Origin: Gnetum montanum
Taxonomy: Eukaryota > Streptophyta > Gnetopsida > Gnetales > Gnetaceae
Length of the DNA stretch: 60,076 nt
Reading direction: 5' to 3'
Assembly: GCA_015680685.1 (NCBI GenBank)
Contig: MNCI01005975.1
Coordinates: 35,475-95,550 of the forward strand
Made by a program: the position numbers and the translations under genes. Positions 32,706 through 43,759 of the stretch are shown here, piece by piece. How positions within the stretch are numbered: position 1 is the first letter of the stretch; each line of letters opens with the position of its first letter. The notes under the pieces were generated by a model. That model was not told where the DNA came from. It made no database searches and saw only the letters and a list, made by a program, of their open reading frames with translations.

Positions 32706-33683
32706 TGATGGAAGTGGTTACTCTAGTAGTTTATTCTAATTATTAGAGTGGCAATTTCTCTAAAATTAGAGTGGTGGTTTCTCTAAAATTAGAGTGGCAG
32801 TTTCTTTAAAATTAGAGTGGTAGTTTCTCTAAAATTAGAGGGGAATTCTCTTTAAAATTAGAGTGAAAGTTTCTCTAAAATTAGAGTGGTAGTTTTTCTA
32901 ATTATTAGATTAGTTTCTCCCAAGCCTATAAATGCAATGCCCAAGCACACAATTAGGAGGAAGTCTTGGAGGAAGTCTTAGAAGGGAGTCTTTCAAGGGA
33001 AGTTTTTTAGAAGTCTTTTAGGAGTCAAGTTAGAGTATTTTCCAAGTGCCTGCAGTAGGAGGTCTAAGTGTGGATGAATCTTTATTCGAGAATTATGTAC
33101 CTGAGCATACCTTGTGTACAGAAATAAAGATGAGCTTTTGGATTCATCCTTGCAGCACTTGAGATTTGTTTTCTTACTCATTTCCTTTATTTTATTTTCT
33201 TCCACATTTATTTTATTATTTTATTTTATGCACTTTACATTTCTGTTATTAGCATACACAATATGATCACTTCGAGCATGCGTGTAACACTTGGTAACCT
33301 AGTAACGATTAGCGTTTGGTAATCCCAGTACTGTTGCGCTGGTTTAGGATGTGTACAGAAAGTGAGAACGAATACTGGTGTTAGGATTAGTTAAAGCCTA
33401 GTTAATCAGTAGTTAAGTTAAATTAGTCACTTAGTTATCTCTCTCTCTCTCCTCCCTTCTTAACAGTAGGACATAAAAACATAAAAGCTATAAAAATCAT
33501 ATGCCTCAAGCTTACTTAACCATAAAATCGTGACATACAAGTAAGTTTGGAAAGACAATGATCAACTAGCCCGTCCTTGTTCCACAAGGGCGCATAAGCA
33601 CTTAGTCCTTAGAATTCAACCGAATTGTGCATGAAACGCTTGTATTCGTATGGTTGAGCATAGGGGTACCTCGTCGGTCATTA
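32706..33683 (+). repeat. 3' LTR of element D (978 bp)
   Basis: It pairs with 27856-28814. The 23-bp array has seven units (32750-32911), TATAAAT is at 32927 and AATAAA at 33123. The end is decayed to CGGTCATTA and followed by the TSD GGGAT (33684-33688). Confidence 0.9.
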
Positions 33684-33688
33684 GGGAT

Positions 33689-34035
33689 TCTATAGTTAGA
33701 GTTGGATTCACTACCATCATTTGTAGTAGTTGAAATGTTTACATTTATCCTCATCTTAAGGAAGAGAAATATTTGTAGTGTTATATGAATCTCTAATAGG
33801 ACTCTAGCACCACATATCATTGCTTTTAACTATTAGATTAATGTTATATGAAGCTAGCACTCAAAAAGTATCTACTTGATTAGTGGGGGTTGTAAAAATA
33901 TAGTTAGATTAACTATCACCATTTGGAATAGTTAACACTCTTATGTAGGTCCTTATCTCAAGGAAGAGAAAATTTTTTAGTGTTCTCTAGATCTTTCACA
34001 GATCTCTAGCCACATATCATTACATTATCTAGTGA
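33689..34035. repeat. Divergent duplication of about 140 bp
   Basis: Two units begin TATAGTTAGA (33691 and 33900) and share AGGAAGAGAAA, TTTNTAGTGTT and CACATATCATT in the same order. The spacing is about 205 bases and there are many differences, so it is old. No coding content. Confidence 0.6.
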
Positions 34036-34084
34036 ACATTTAATTTGATTCTAGATTCAATACAAAAATTATATAATATATTAA

Positions 34085-34330
34085 GCATAAATGATTTTCC
34101 TTTAATCTAAGAAGAGATCAATGCCACATCATATGCAAAAAGTAGTATGTTAACATATGTTCCAAAAAAGTTGAGTACTTTGTAAATAAGTTCTAAATCC
34201 ATTGTTCAAATTCATCAATGAAGATACTAAACAAAGTGGGAAATAGTGGATATCCTTATTTAATATTGAGTTTCTTAATAGACTTATTTGCATCCTAACA
34301 CAATCTACTATGAACTTAGCAACTATGAGC
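34085..34330 (-). pseudogene. LINE reverse transcriptase fragment
   Basis: On the minus strand the frame reads GYPLFPTLFSIFIDEFEQWI (34190-34257), matching the LINE RT motif GCPLSPTLFNIYID, and then in another frame ILLFAYDVALISS (34108-34146), matching the catalytic LLFADDVALI with one Asp lost. Spacing between the two fits LINE RT. This is a second LINE remnant, separate from 18640-19440. It is well supported by two motifs but dead. Confidence 0.65.
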
Positions 34331-35261
34331 ACAAAGCTATGCAAGCTAACTAGCTGGCCAATGACCTATGCTCATTATGAAGGATAATATTATTGAAGAT
34401 GAACACTATGCTTTCTTACAATTCCCACATTTTATAAGATCAAATATAAGTGATACATCATTATTGATAGTCTAATTGATTTGTTCTAAAATTCATGAAA
34501 ACACACTTAAAATATTTATTGATAATATTTTTAAAATTCCTAACATGGAGACTTTCACAATCAAATATGAATGAATGTAATAGAAGTTTAATTTTAATTT
34601 CATTTATATCAATATTAATCTACATTAATTTATCATTAGTTACAAATAACAATGAATATATAAATATTTTATAATATTTAAATTTGATGGTATCATTAGT
34701 ATATAGAAATAATAACCAAATTGCAAAGTTATGGATGACCCTTATTAGTGATATGTTGGTAAAATCTATGTTGCACACTCTATTATCTTCATTTCTTAAA
34801 ATATAATTGATACACCTTCTTATTTGTCTTTAAATTATATTGACTTGAACAATTGAAGATGCGTAGATTAATTTATGTAATGTACACACAAATTAAAAGT
34901 GTTGATTTATTGCATTTTTGAAGGTTCTTTCACCTCCATGATCTTCAATTGGAGGATGACCCTCCATTAGGAAATAAAATCTGATAAAAAGCTTTTAAAA
35001 ATTATAATGAGAGATACTATGATTAATTTCTTCTTTCTATAGATGTTTTATAACTAGTTTACCTAAATGTTGATGATATATATCTATTATATGATAAGAG
35101 AATCTTTTTATTTTTTAAATTAATAAAATCCGATAATTGATTTACTAAAAATTAATTTTCATGTTGGAAAAAATCAAAATTAGTGTTAAATAATTCTTAG
35201 CATGGAAGTTATTTAGCCTTAAATGTTGTATTGGTAATTGACTCAAATATTATAATAATTC
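34331..35261. other. Unassigned AT-rich DNA
   Basis: Strongly AT-rich; no domain, RNA gene or clear repeat was seen. Confidence 0.3.
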
Positions 35262-35625
35262 ACATGAAAAAGTTCATCATTTATTAGCTAAACCATTACA
35301 TATCCATAATTCCCTTGAAAACGTTTATCCATTAGCATCATGAGAATATTTTTTTTTTATTTTCTATGATAAAATTCAATGTTATTGGTCAAGCCATTAA
35401 ATATCAATAATAATTCCCTTGAAAATGTTTATCCTTTGGCATTATGACAATAATTATTTACATTCTATGACAAGTTTAGCCAAATTGTAATGGACCTCTC
35501 GACCAAAACAATAATTCCCATGAAAAAATTCATCTTATGATCCAATGTTGAAAATTTCCTATTATGATGATAGTTATTTATTTTCTATGACAAAGTTCAA
35601 CCAACTCATAGTATGCCTCTTAGCA
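35262..35625. repeat. Tandem repeat of about 100 bp, three to four units
   Basis: Units share ATAATTCCCTTGAAAANG, TTTATCC, TTTTCTATGANAAA and TTCAA. They begin near 35309, 35409 and 35512, with a partial unit from 35262. The units differ considerably. Confidence 0.65.
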
Positions 35626-35879
35626 GAAATTACAAATCTTGTGTGGAAACCAAGCTTTTAGCCTACTCAAAGTTGTATCTAATAACAAATGAACAACTTT
35701 TTAGTATAGTTTTTAGGTATCCTTGGTTAATACTCATGTTAGCTTTGATGTTAAAACACTTTTTATGCAAAAGGAAAAATTCAACAAGGTGTTGAGCTTT
35801 GACTTTTCAATGATGCATTCTTACAAGTTCTTTACACTGTAGAGAATTAAGCATTATTACTAGTAAATTTTATTTAAAC

Positions 35880-36694
35880 CAGTCTTGTTGACGCAATTGC
35901 ATCGATGCATGGTTTGATGCATTAACGTGACCCCATTGATGCAATGTCTGTCTTTGCCTATAAATATGTCCTTACTAGCTACATTTATAGCAATCAATTC
36001 ATTAGTATCCTAGTGAAGCTCTTTCATATTGTTCATTTAACAGTTAGAATATTTTCTAAGTGCCTATAGTAGAAGTGAGAAGTGTATGGACCTTTATTCG
36101 AACACTGATGTACCTGAGCACCTTAGTGTGACTAACAATAAATACAAGCTTACTTCACAAACTTTGCAGCATTTGGAATTAGCTTAATGTTTACTTAATG
36201 CATTTTTTATCTGAGTAATTTACTTTAATACATAAAATTAATTAATTAAATAGTGATTAATTAAAGCACATAAGTACAACCATTTGGAGCATACATTAAT
36301 GTTTGGCAATCCTAGTAGTGCTTAATGCTTGGTAACCTAATAATGCTGCAACGTGGTTCAAGATGTGTATAGCAAATGGGAATGAATGCTTATGTTAGGA
36401 TTAGTTAAGGTATTAGTTAGTTATTAGATTAGTTAAACATTTAATTACTTAATTTTTTGGCACTTAGGCAATTTAAACAATAAATATAAAATGATAAAAA
36501 ACATATGCCTTAGTTACACTTAACATACACTTGCACTTCACAAGTGAAATTGAGAAGACAACAATCACATCCATTTTATTCACTTCCTAGAGCCAACGTA
36601 CTTAGAGAGCTAAAATCTATAGAATTTGACCAGATTGCTTAGTGAATGTTAGTGATTCATATGGTTGGACGTAGGGATTGCTTGCTACTTATCA
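35880..36694 (+). repeat. 5' LTR of element F
   Basis: The left boundary is approximate; recognisable sequence starts with TTGTTGACGCAATTGCATCG. U3 has the perfect palindrome GCATCGATGC and the word GCATTAACGTGACCCC. TATAAAT is at 35959 and AATAAA at 36137. It ends TGCTACTTATCA at 36694, followed by the primer site. Confidence 0.75.
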
Positions 36695-36712
36695 TTGGTG
36701 TCATTGCCAGTG
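36695..36712 (+). promoter_or_regulatory. Primer binding site of element F
   Basis: TTGGTGTCATTGCCAGTG follows the LTR end and keeps GTCATTGCC of the tRNA-Asp complement (GCCGTTGCC). It defines the 5' LTR. Confidence 0.7.
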
Positions 36713-36842
36713 ACTTTAGTTAGCTACGTGTGCTACCTAGGAGTTAGTGAAATTATTCAAAGACACTGTAATGAACCTTAAAGTCACAATTGTTAGAAAT
36801 GATAATAATAGTATAAGCACATTGTTTTTCTTTCAAAGTAAA

Positions 36843-38840
36843 ATGTCTTCTTCTCATAGGGCTAAATCTCGATTATTGTTTGAGCATACATCCAATCAAC
36901 AAAGGCACAAAGGGTCAAAACCACCAGTGCCCTAACAATGTAGAGTGGTATATACTCATCTTGATGAGTATGTGATAGACTTCATCTTTATCTTACATTA
37001 GGATGAATAGTTGTAGTGGAGGGACATGGAGGGAAACATTGTGTTCCTATCCAATCGATCAATTCCTGCAATGTTTCTCCAAACTCTCATGAGATTAGGC
37101 ATCCAAGGGCTCAATGCTAACTATGTTGTGCAAGACCATGACTATCAGGATTATCATTCTACTAAGGCAAAATGCAAGAAATATCGACAACAAGAGATGC
37201 GTTACGAAGCATTGAAGGGAAAACAGTTCACAAAGCCCTTTTTCCTACTAAGCCAGAAAGAAGGAGAGGATTCATTTTTTGGGGATTCTCAATTCACTGA
37301 CTCTCCTCCCATTGTCCTTGATGAGGGGGCCTATAAATAGAGCTTACAATCCACCATAAATAATTCTAGTTCAAGGAAGAATGGGTTCCATGACCAAGAT
37401 GGAAATCAAGGTAGGAACATGGACAAGCATCATAATGACAACAAGCATGATGATCATGGCCATGACCAAAGAAGAGGGGGTAGTAGGCATTATGCTAGTG
37501 TTGGATATCATCCCTCTTCACCTTCAACTTCCTCATCTTCTTCCTCCTCTACCTCTAATTAAAGCCGTAGAGGATGTGACCATGATGGAGGTGACCAATA
37601 GGATAGAGATGATTGTAGGACTTACCAGACAAGTAGAGATCGAGGGCATGGTCAATCAAGGAAGGCCTACCACCACAAAAGAAGGGATAGCAAAGGACAT
37701 CATAGGAATCATGGTCATCATAGAGGTTATGACTATGATGAGCCTTTTTTTTTTGCAACAAGAAATATGCTAAATATTGCAAAGGCCATGAGAATCCCAA
37801 CGAGGCATGTTAAAGATAATAGAATCAAAAGATTGGATATGAAAAATATCCCAAGTTTGAAGGGGGATACAACTTAGATCCATGAAATCATCTTAAAGCC
37901 TTTCACAATGTCTATGCCTTGTAGAACATTGAAAACAAATGACAAAAGTTAAAGCTATTCTGAAGGACACTCATTAAGGAGGCTAACAACTGGTACCAGT
38001 CCTTAGATCCAAAATCAATTAGATGATAAAGTACAATGCTTAAGCTCTTCAATGAAAAGTATCAAATGTACTCCTAAGTGTCTAATCTCTGGAAGCATAA
38101 CCAAGGGTAGAGATAAGGAACACATGAATCCTTAGATGTGTCCATGGATAAATATTAATCTTTATTGCATAGGTACCTAGGCCATGGCTTTTCCCAAAGA
38201 GAGCAAGTTCACCATCTCATAGATGGGCTCTAAATAGAAATGAGGAAAACTCTTAAGATCTATGCCCAGGGAAGACTTACAAAACTTAGAGCTCATTAGA
38301 TCCAAATGCTCATTGAGCAAGTGGCCAAAGAAGAAGGTGAGTTGTAGAAAAGGAAAAGTGTAGAGGAGTACAATTAGGATGCTTCCATCCAAAAAATGGA
38401 AGCTTGATTTTGTGATAATGAGGAGGAGGCACCACTTGATGAAGTGGTGCAACATAAAACCTTGCCAATTCAAAAATTTGTTTCTAAAATATTAGCTAAG
38501 GTAGATAAAATGTGGAATTCTTTGAATAGAAAATTTTAAACTACTCTTAGAATCACAAAAGAATCCAATGAACAAGGTAGTGATTATGACCAAAGGAGAA
38601 TGAAAGAAGCTGAGCGTGCCCATCAAAGGGTAAATAAAAAGTTACTATCATTGAAGAAGTTATGAAGTTTAAAATAGATGATGATGGTGGATGTGACATC
38701 TACCACTATGAGCATCCTAAGGGATGTTTCCCCATTATATCACACTTGTAGGAGTCTGAGGCGTATGTGTTGAATCCTAGATTGGCAAGAAGGCAAGCAC
38801 CCAAGAGGTTGTCTTATCCTTAAGGAAACTATAGGAAGCT
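36843..38840 (+). pseudogene. gag of element F
   Basis: It starts at ATG 36843 (MSSSHRAKSRLL), 130 bases after the PBS. Blocks: VVYTHLDEYV and DMEGNIVFLSNRSIPAM (36940-37080); DYHSTKAKCKKYRQQEM; a linker rich in His, Asp and Arg with an 11-Ser-type run (37380-37740; HDQDGNQGRNMDKHHNDN, HHRNHGHHRGYDYDE); capsid-like core with LDMKNIPSLKGG and MLKLFNEKYQMY (37840-38070), LIDGLQIEMRKTL and IYAQGRLTKLRAHQ (38210-38300); and knuckle-like GCDIYHYEHPKGCFP near 38690-38735 (second Cys is Tyr). Frameshifts and TAG/TAA stops make it non-functional, and open stretches in other frames here (for example 37381-37773) are shadows. Confidence 0.75.
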
Positions 38841-39439
38841 CCACCAACAATAAGCCTACTATCCAACTGGAGATCCACCCCAACCTCATGAGTAGTACTA
38901 GTAGTGGCAGCATCCATAGTCATCGGGGATGCCACCACCAAGGCAATAGTATCCTTACTGGTAGCCAGATCCATATGGGTACTATGTTCAATAGTTGATT
39001 TCTCCATGTGACTCTTTTAATCATACTTCCTTTTAACACCACTACTACCCTCCTAAATATTATAGAGCTTAATCTCTAAGAGGGGAATCCCCATTTCCAT
39101 TCTACCCTCCTCATCCTTTCGCACCTATACCTTTGCCCTCAACTCAACTACCACAATCTCCATCCATGTAGGGTGAAATTCCTACCCAACCATAGCAAAG
39201 AAATGCCACAAGGGCTATTAACTTACAACCAGCTCCTCAATTGAGTGGTTTGAAGAATAAACCTTGAAAAAGACATTTCTTCTAAACTAGTAGTCCTTCT
39301 AAGCCCTCACATACACTTACAACTGATGACCCTACTTCTTCATCATTTTCTGCAACCTCATTCAAGGTCCCTTCAGACCAAATGCCTGCCAAAGTGCATA
39401 TTGTGATGTTGACCGATGCTGTTATGGATTAGATTAAGG

Positions 39440-40266
39440 CTAGCCACCTTCCTAGGAAAATATATGATCTTGGGAGTCTCCTTTTATTTGCAAATCACTA
39501 AGAATGAGCCTTGAAAAGCTCTACTAGAATTAGGTTCTGGTGTGAATTTGATTTTCCATGAAATATACAAAGCTTGAAACTTTTCTCCAATCATGAAGAA
39601 CAACATTCATCTCAAGTTGGCAAATCAATCCATCACTATTCCCTTAGGGCTAGTGAAGGACATTGTGACCATCATCTATGGATGGTCCTATCCTACTAAC
39701 TTCCTGGTGATTCATGTTGATAATTGCAAGGGGGACTTTTCAATCATTATGGAAAGGGCTTAGTTAAGCACCATTGATGCACGACTAGGAAGTAGAGACC
39801 TCTCCTTGGAAATTTTCAAGGAAAATTATTTTGAAAAGATAGAGAGGAAGCATGTTCCATGCATCACATATAGTGACATATGGTGCAACTTTGTGTTGAA
39901 ATTAATATCCATAAAAAGCACATCTATCACAACATACAAATAGTGTGTCAATTTGATAGAAATTCAAAGGTGTCTATATGCAATAGCCACAAAATAGAAG
40001 GGCACCCAGTGGTTAACAACTACTCCTGATAGCAACTCAACAATATGCATGGAACCAACTAAAAGCCTTACGAGTTCCTACATTGAATGCATGGATGAGC
40101 TAGAGCAAGTTCATTGCCAAATCTTTGATGATGAACTTGATGAAACCAACTAGGAAGAGTTGGAGATTCTTGAAAGCTTTAAATAAGAGCCCCTCAAGCT
40201 AAAACCTTTACCAACTAGAATAGAATATCTCTTTCTGAACAATGAAAAGTTGATTATCATCAATGC
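39440..40266 (+). pseudogene. Protease and RT linker of element F
   Basis: The frame shows ALLELGSGVNLIFHEIYKA, where the catalytic Asp of LDSGSGVNLI is Glu, then NIHLKLANQSITIPLGLV, IVTIIYGWSYPTNFLVI, DFSIIMERA-LSTIDARLG, LSLEIFKE and CITYSD. The linker ends at LFLNNEKLIIINA, exactly where element C is inserted (TSD AATGC). Reading continues after C at 46403. Confidence 0.75.
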
Positions 40267-41063
40267 TGATGAGTGGTGAGGTACCCCTACACTCAACTAT
40301 ATGAATACGAGCATCTCATGCACGATCTGGTCAAACTCCAAGGACTAAGTGCTTACGTGCCCTAATGGAACACTTAAGGTTAATCAATCGTTGTCTTCCC
40401 AAACTTACTTCTATTGTCATGGTTGCATGGTTAAGTATGCTTGAGGTATGTGATTTTTATATCTTTTATCTTTTAATGTCCTATGCTGAGAGGGAAAGGT
40501 GAAGAGAACTAATTGACTAAAGTTCATTAACTATTCACTATCTAGGTTCTAATTTTCCTAGCACCAATAGCTATTCCCACTTGCTGTACACACCCTAAAC
40601 CAATGCAACACTACTGGGATTACCAAATGCTACTTGTTACTAGGTTACCAAGCATTGCACACGTGCTCAAAGTGGTCGTACTAAATGCACTTAACTAGGA
40701 GAGTTAAGGGTTGAGAGTGATTAATTATTTATGAAAGCATTTAAACATTTAACAATAATTAAATCCTATTTAGCTTAGTGCACATGCTGCAAGGTTTATC
40801 AGAAAGTTCATCTTTATTGTCATACACAAATATGTGCTCAGGTACAATTTGCTCAAATAAAGATTCATTCACTTTGAGACTCCTACTACAAGCACATGGA
40901 AATTATTCTAACTCTAGAATGGTAAAACTGCTGTAGTTTGGCTAAGGGTCTAACTCTAGATGATTGAACAAGGGAAAGCTACCTCTTATTTATAGAACTT
41001 GTGGCAGGCCGTGATATCGCGTATGCGATATCACAGGGGCAAACGCAATATCGCAGCTCATCA
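40267..41063 (-). repeat. 3' LTR of element C (797 bp)
   Basis: The ends are TGATGAGTGGTGAGG and GCAGCTCATCA. U3 contains CGTGATATCGCG, GCGATATCAC and GCAATATCGC, decayed forms of the palindrome GCGATATCGC. The TATA box (minus strand) is in CTTATTTATAG near 40988. It differs from the partner LTR at roughly one site in ten by eye, mostly transitions. Confidence 0.9.
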
Positions 41064-41078
41064 TACCCTCATGACTGA
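41064..41078 (-). promoter_or_regulatory. Polypurine tract of element C
   Basis: On the minus strand CAGTCATGAGGGTA ends at the LTR start; lead GAGGACGAATTTTCATT as in the other elements. Confidence 0.75.
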
Positions 41079-43190
41079 ATGAAAATTCGTCCTCAAGTTC
41101 CTTACAAAATATTGGGAGGTATGGGATTATTGAATTGAATGATACTAATGGTGAATGGGGTGACATGTGAACAGATCATCATTACAATACATGACAAAAT
41201 TAGTGTTCATGCCAACAAGAGTAAACACTATATACATTTGACATTAGGCCTTATTTGACAGTAGAGAGAGAAGAAGAAGAAGAAGTCTATTGCTGTTGAT
41301 GCCAAGATTGTACTTTTCATTGTCCATCCATAAATGTTCCATCAATCTTGTTCCTTGCATGACTGCTCTAGCACTAGTCCATTCCAAGTGTTCCCTTCGG
41401 ATCCAATCCATTGGTGTATGATTGTCATCTGCACATACAACACAATCTTATATTAGCAAGGGTAAATGAATCACAATGCAATTGATACCTTGCCTCAGTG
41501 TAAGGTCTATTGGCTGAGTTGTGATATGGCTGGTTTGGATTCTAAAGATATAATACTAGTGCCTACCCAAGGTGTAGGGGTTAGGAGAAAATTGAAAAAA
41601 TTGGACCAGGACCCCCATGACTAAGAGCGAGCCTCTGGTAGTGAGAGAATGCAAAAAGATAAGGAATAAGAAAGATGGAGAAAAAGAGACAACTATAACG
41701 TCAATGAAATGGATGTCAGAGATGGAAATGAACAAAATAGAAATTTATTGCAAAAATGTTTAAGGGAAAGAAATTAACTGATGTACCAAATAGGAATGCT
41801 AGTGGGTCCTCCCCAAAGTAGGCTCATACCCTTAATGCCCTAACATTCCCACATTCAAAGAGTCCGTAGGCTCTGGAAATGTCATTTGGAAATAAGAGTT
41901 AAGGTCTTAACCACAAGATTTTACCAAAAAGAAAAAAAAGCATCAACCAAAATTTAGACTACTAATATAACCGGCAATGAGGTGAATAATCGAGAAAGAA
42001 CGATGGAAAGAAGAGAATGGAATGGAGTCTCAAGAAAAAGGTGGTGTACAATCCCTTGTGTATTAATGGTTAATGTGACTTAGTAGATCTCATTCCAAAT
42101 CCAGCCTCAAACAATTCACATCTAGTGACTTCGCATTAATACATGTGGTCAATTCATCCACTTAAAGTAACAAGAATGCTTCTGCCAAAAAATTCACCAT
42201 CATTCTGACGAAATGAGAAAGGAGAAAGTAGGAAGTGAAAAAGGGCTTTAGTTAGAGGGAACATGTTTGTTAGTCCCATAACCAGTGCTTGTAGCCCAAA
42301 TGATTATTTCATCTAAGGGTTGTGCTTTGAAATGTTAATGTTTTTTTTTTTGTGCATGAGAACCACACCATGCAAAGACTTATTATTTTTATTTTTATTT
42401 ACTCAGCTTCCCAATAACAAGGCAACATCAAAACAGTAAGAAAACATCCAAGCACCCAAGAGAATGGCCAACACAAATGCATCAATTCCCCTTGAAGTCA
42501 CACCCTTTTCAATCCTTGAGTCCTTTCTTAGTTTGAGAAATACCTAGTCACCAATTCGTTGATAGTTCTATTATTTATTTTGAAGGGACTGTACAGTTCC
42601 AAGCCAAGAGAGACCATAGAAATTCATGGATGTATGGATGATGTGGACTCATTGCCTATTATATCAAAAGAACCATACCTTAGTATCAACATCATAACAC
42701 AAAGGTAAAAACCAAACATTAGCAACCAATAGAATACAGTTCATACCATCTTTAGGAGCACTTATTAGGTGACAAACTTAACAAAATTAGTAAACACACA
42801 TACACACATAAATAAATGAAAAAGTATGAACGATGTTGTAAAACAAAAATGTGTAAAACAAAAACTTAAAAAGGAACTGAGGGCCTTGATTCATCAACAT
42901 AGGTGGCCATCTCCCCCATGACTGAGTTGAAAGGGAGAGATCCGAAATAATGAGCAAGGTTGTCCTCTTTCAAGGGTATTATGTGCACCGGCCATTCTAG
43001 ATTTATGATAAGGTTTAGGTTGTTACACATTGACTAGTAATTTCTAGATTCCACCCATTGATGTTTTCAAGTTAAGGGTTGGAAGTTGGTGACACTCTTT
43101 CTCCAGTGTATCTATGCTTTCGATGTGGGTGCAAGTTGTTCCCCCAGTTAGTTCCATGCACATTGGTGAGTTGCTCTTTTGATCAGCTGT
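41079..43190 (-). other. 3' noncoding region of element C
   Basis: It carries the same ordered modules as D, reversed: PPT-like CCCCCATGACTAAGAG (41607-41625), conserved core TTCCCCTTGAAGTCACACCC (42485-42510), a single AACCACACCATGCAAAGAC module (42361), conserved block TGATGTGGACTCATTGCC (42640), A-rich stretch, and PPT-like CTCCCCCATGACTGAG (42909-42926). No gene. Confidence 0.65.
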
Positions 43191-43196
43191 CAACCA

Positions 43197-43740
43197 CTAG
43201 GTGTCTCCTTGTTGTGTGGTTGCTACATATAGGCATTTTTTTATGTTAATCTCTTCGACACACCAGTTGCATGCAAGAAATGTTGAACATTCCTGTACAC
43301 CATAACCCTTTGTATCATTGTATGTGATGCATGGAACTTTCTTATTCTCAATATTTCCAAAAGCGTTTTCCTTAGATATTTCCAAGGAAAGATCACGAAT
43401 TCCTAGGCATGCATTTATGGTACTTAGCCATGCCCTCCCCATTATTATCAAGAAGTCCCCTTTATTATTGTTTATTTCTATCACTAGGAAATCAGCTGGG
43501 TACGACCACCCACACACAATGGTAATGATGTTCTCCACCATTCCCAAGGGAATAGTGATGGACTGGTCAGCCAGCTCTAAGCGAATATTTCTCTTCTTTA
43601 GTGGAGGCAAGTTCTAGGCTTTATACATCTCTAGTGATATTAAGTTGACTCCAGAACCTGAGTCTAGAAGATATTTATGAGGTTCATTCCTAGCAACTTG
43701 GAGATAGATTAAAGGGCTTCCGGGGTAAGAGAATTTCCTA
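43197..43740 (-). pseudogene. Aspartic protease of element C
   Basis: This is the best protease in the window. In one frame it shows SPLIYLQVARNEPHKY, the intact active site LLDSGSGVNLIS, LEMYKA-NLPPLKKRN (one TAG), LELADQSITIPLGMVENII, GWSYPADFLVIEINN, DFLIIMGRAWLSTINA and LSLEISKENAFG. From MPPLKKRN it is open to 43197. It would cleave Gag and any Gag-Pol. One visible stop separates the active site from the open part. The tail VATTQQGDT leads into the pol deletion scar. Confidence 0.8.
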
Positions 43741-43759
43741 GGAAGGTGGCCCTCCTTAA

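Larger units (their letters stand above)
27856..33683 (+). mobile_element. Element D: gag-less Athila-like element with broken pol
   Basis: This is a complete insertion with two LTRs (959 and 978 bp) and TSD GGGAT. Inside: primer site, short leader, then a jump over all of gag and most of protease to the protease tail, RT, a second jump over RNase H and most of integrase, the integrase end, noncoding 3' region, PPT. ORF-X is absent. Element D is thus the mirror image of C and E, which keep gag and lack pol. Confidence 0.9.

Noticed and set aside
37381-37773. 130-codon Met/Ile-rich open frame as a separate protein
   Set aside because: It is a frame shadow of the His/Asp/Arg-rich part of gag, as shown by matching residues in A and E.
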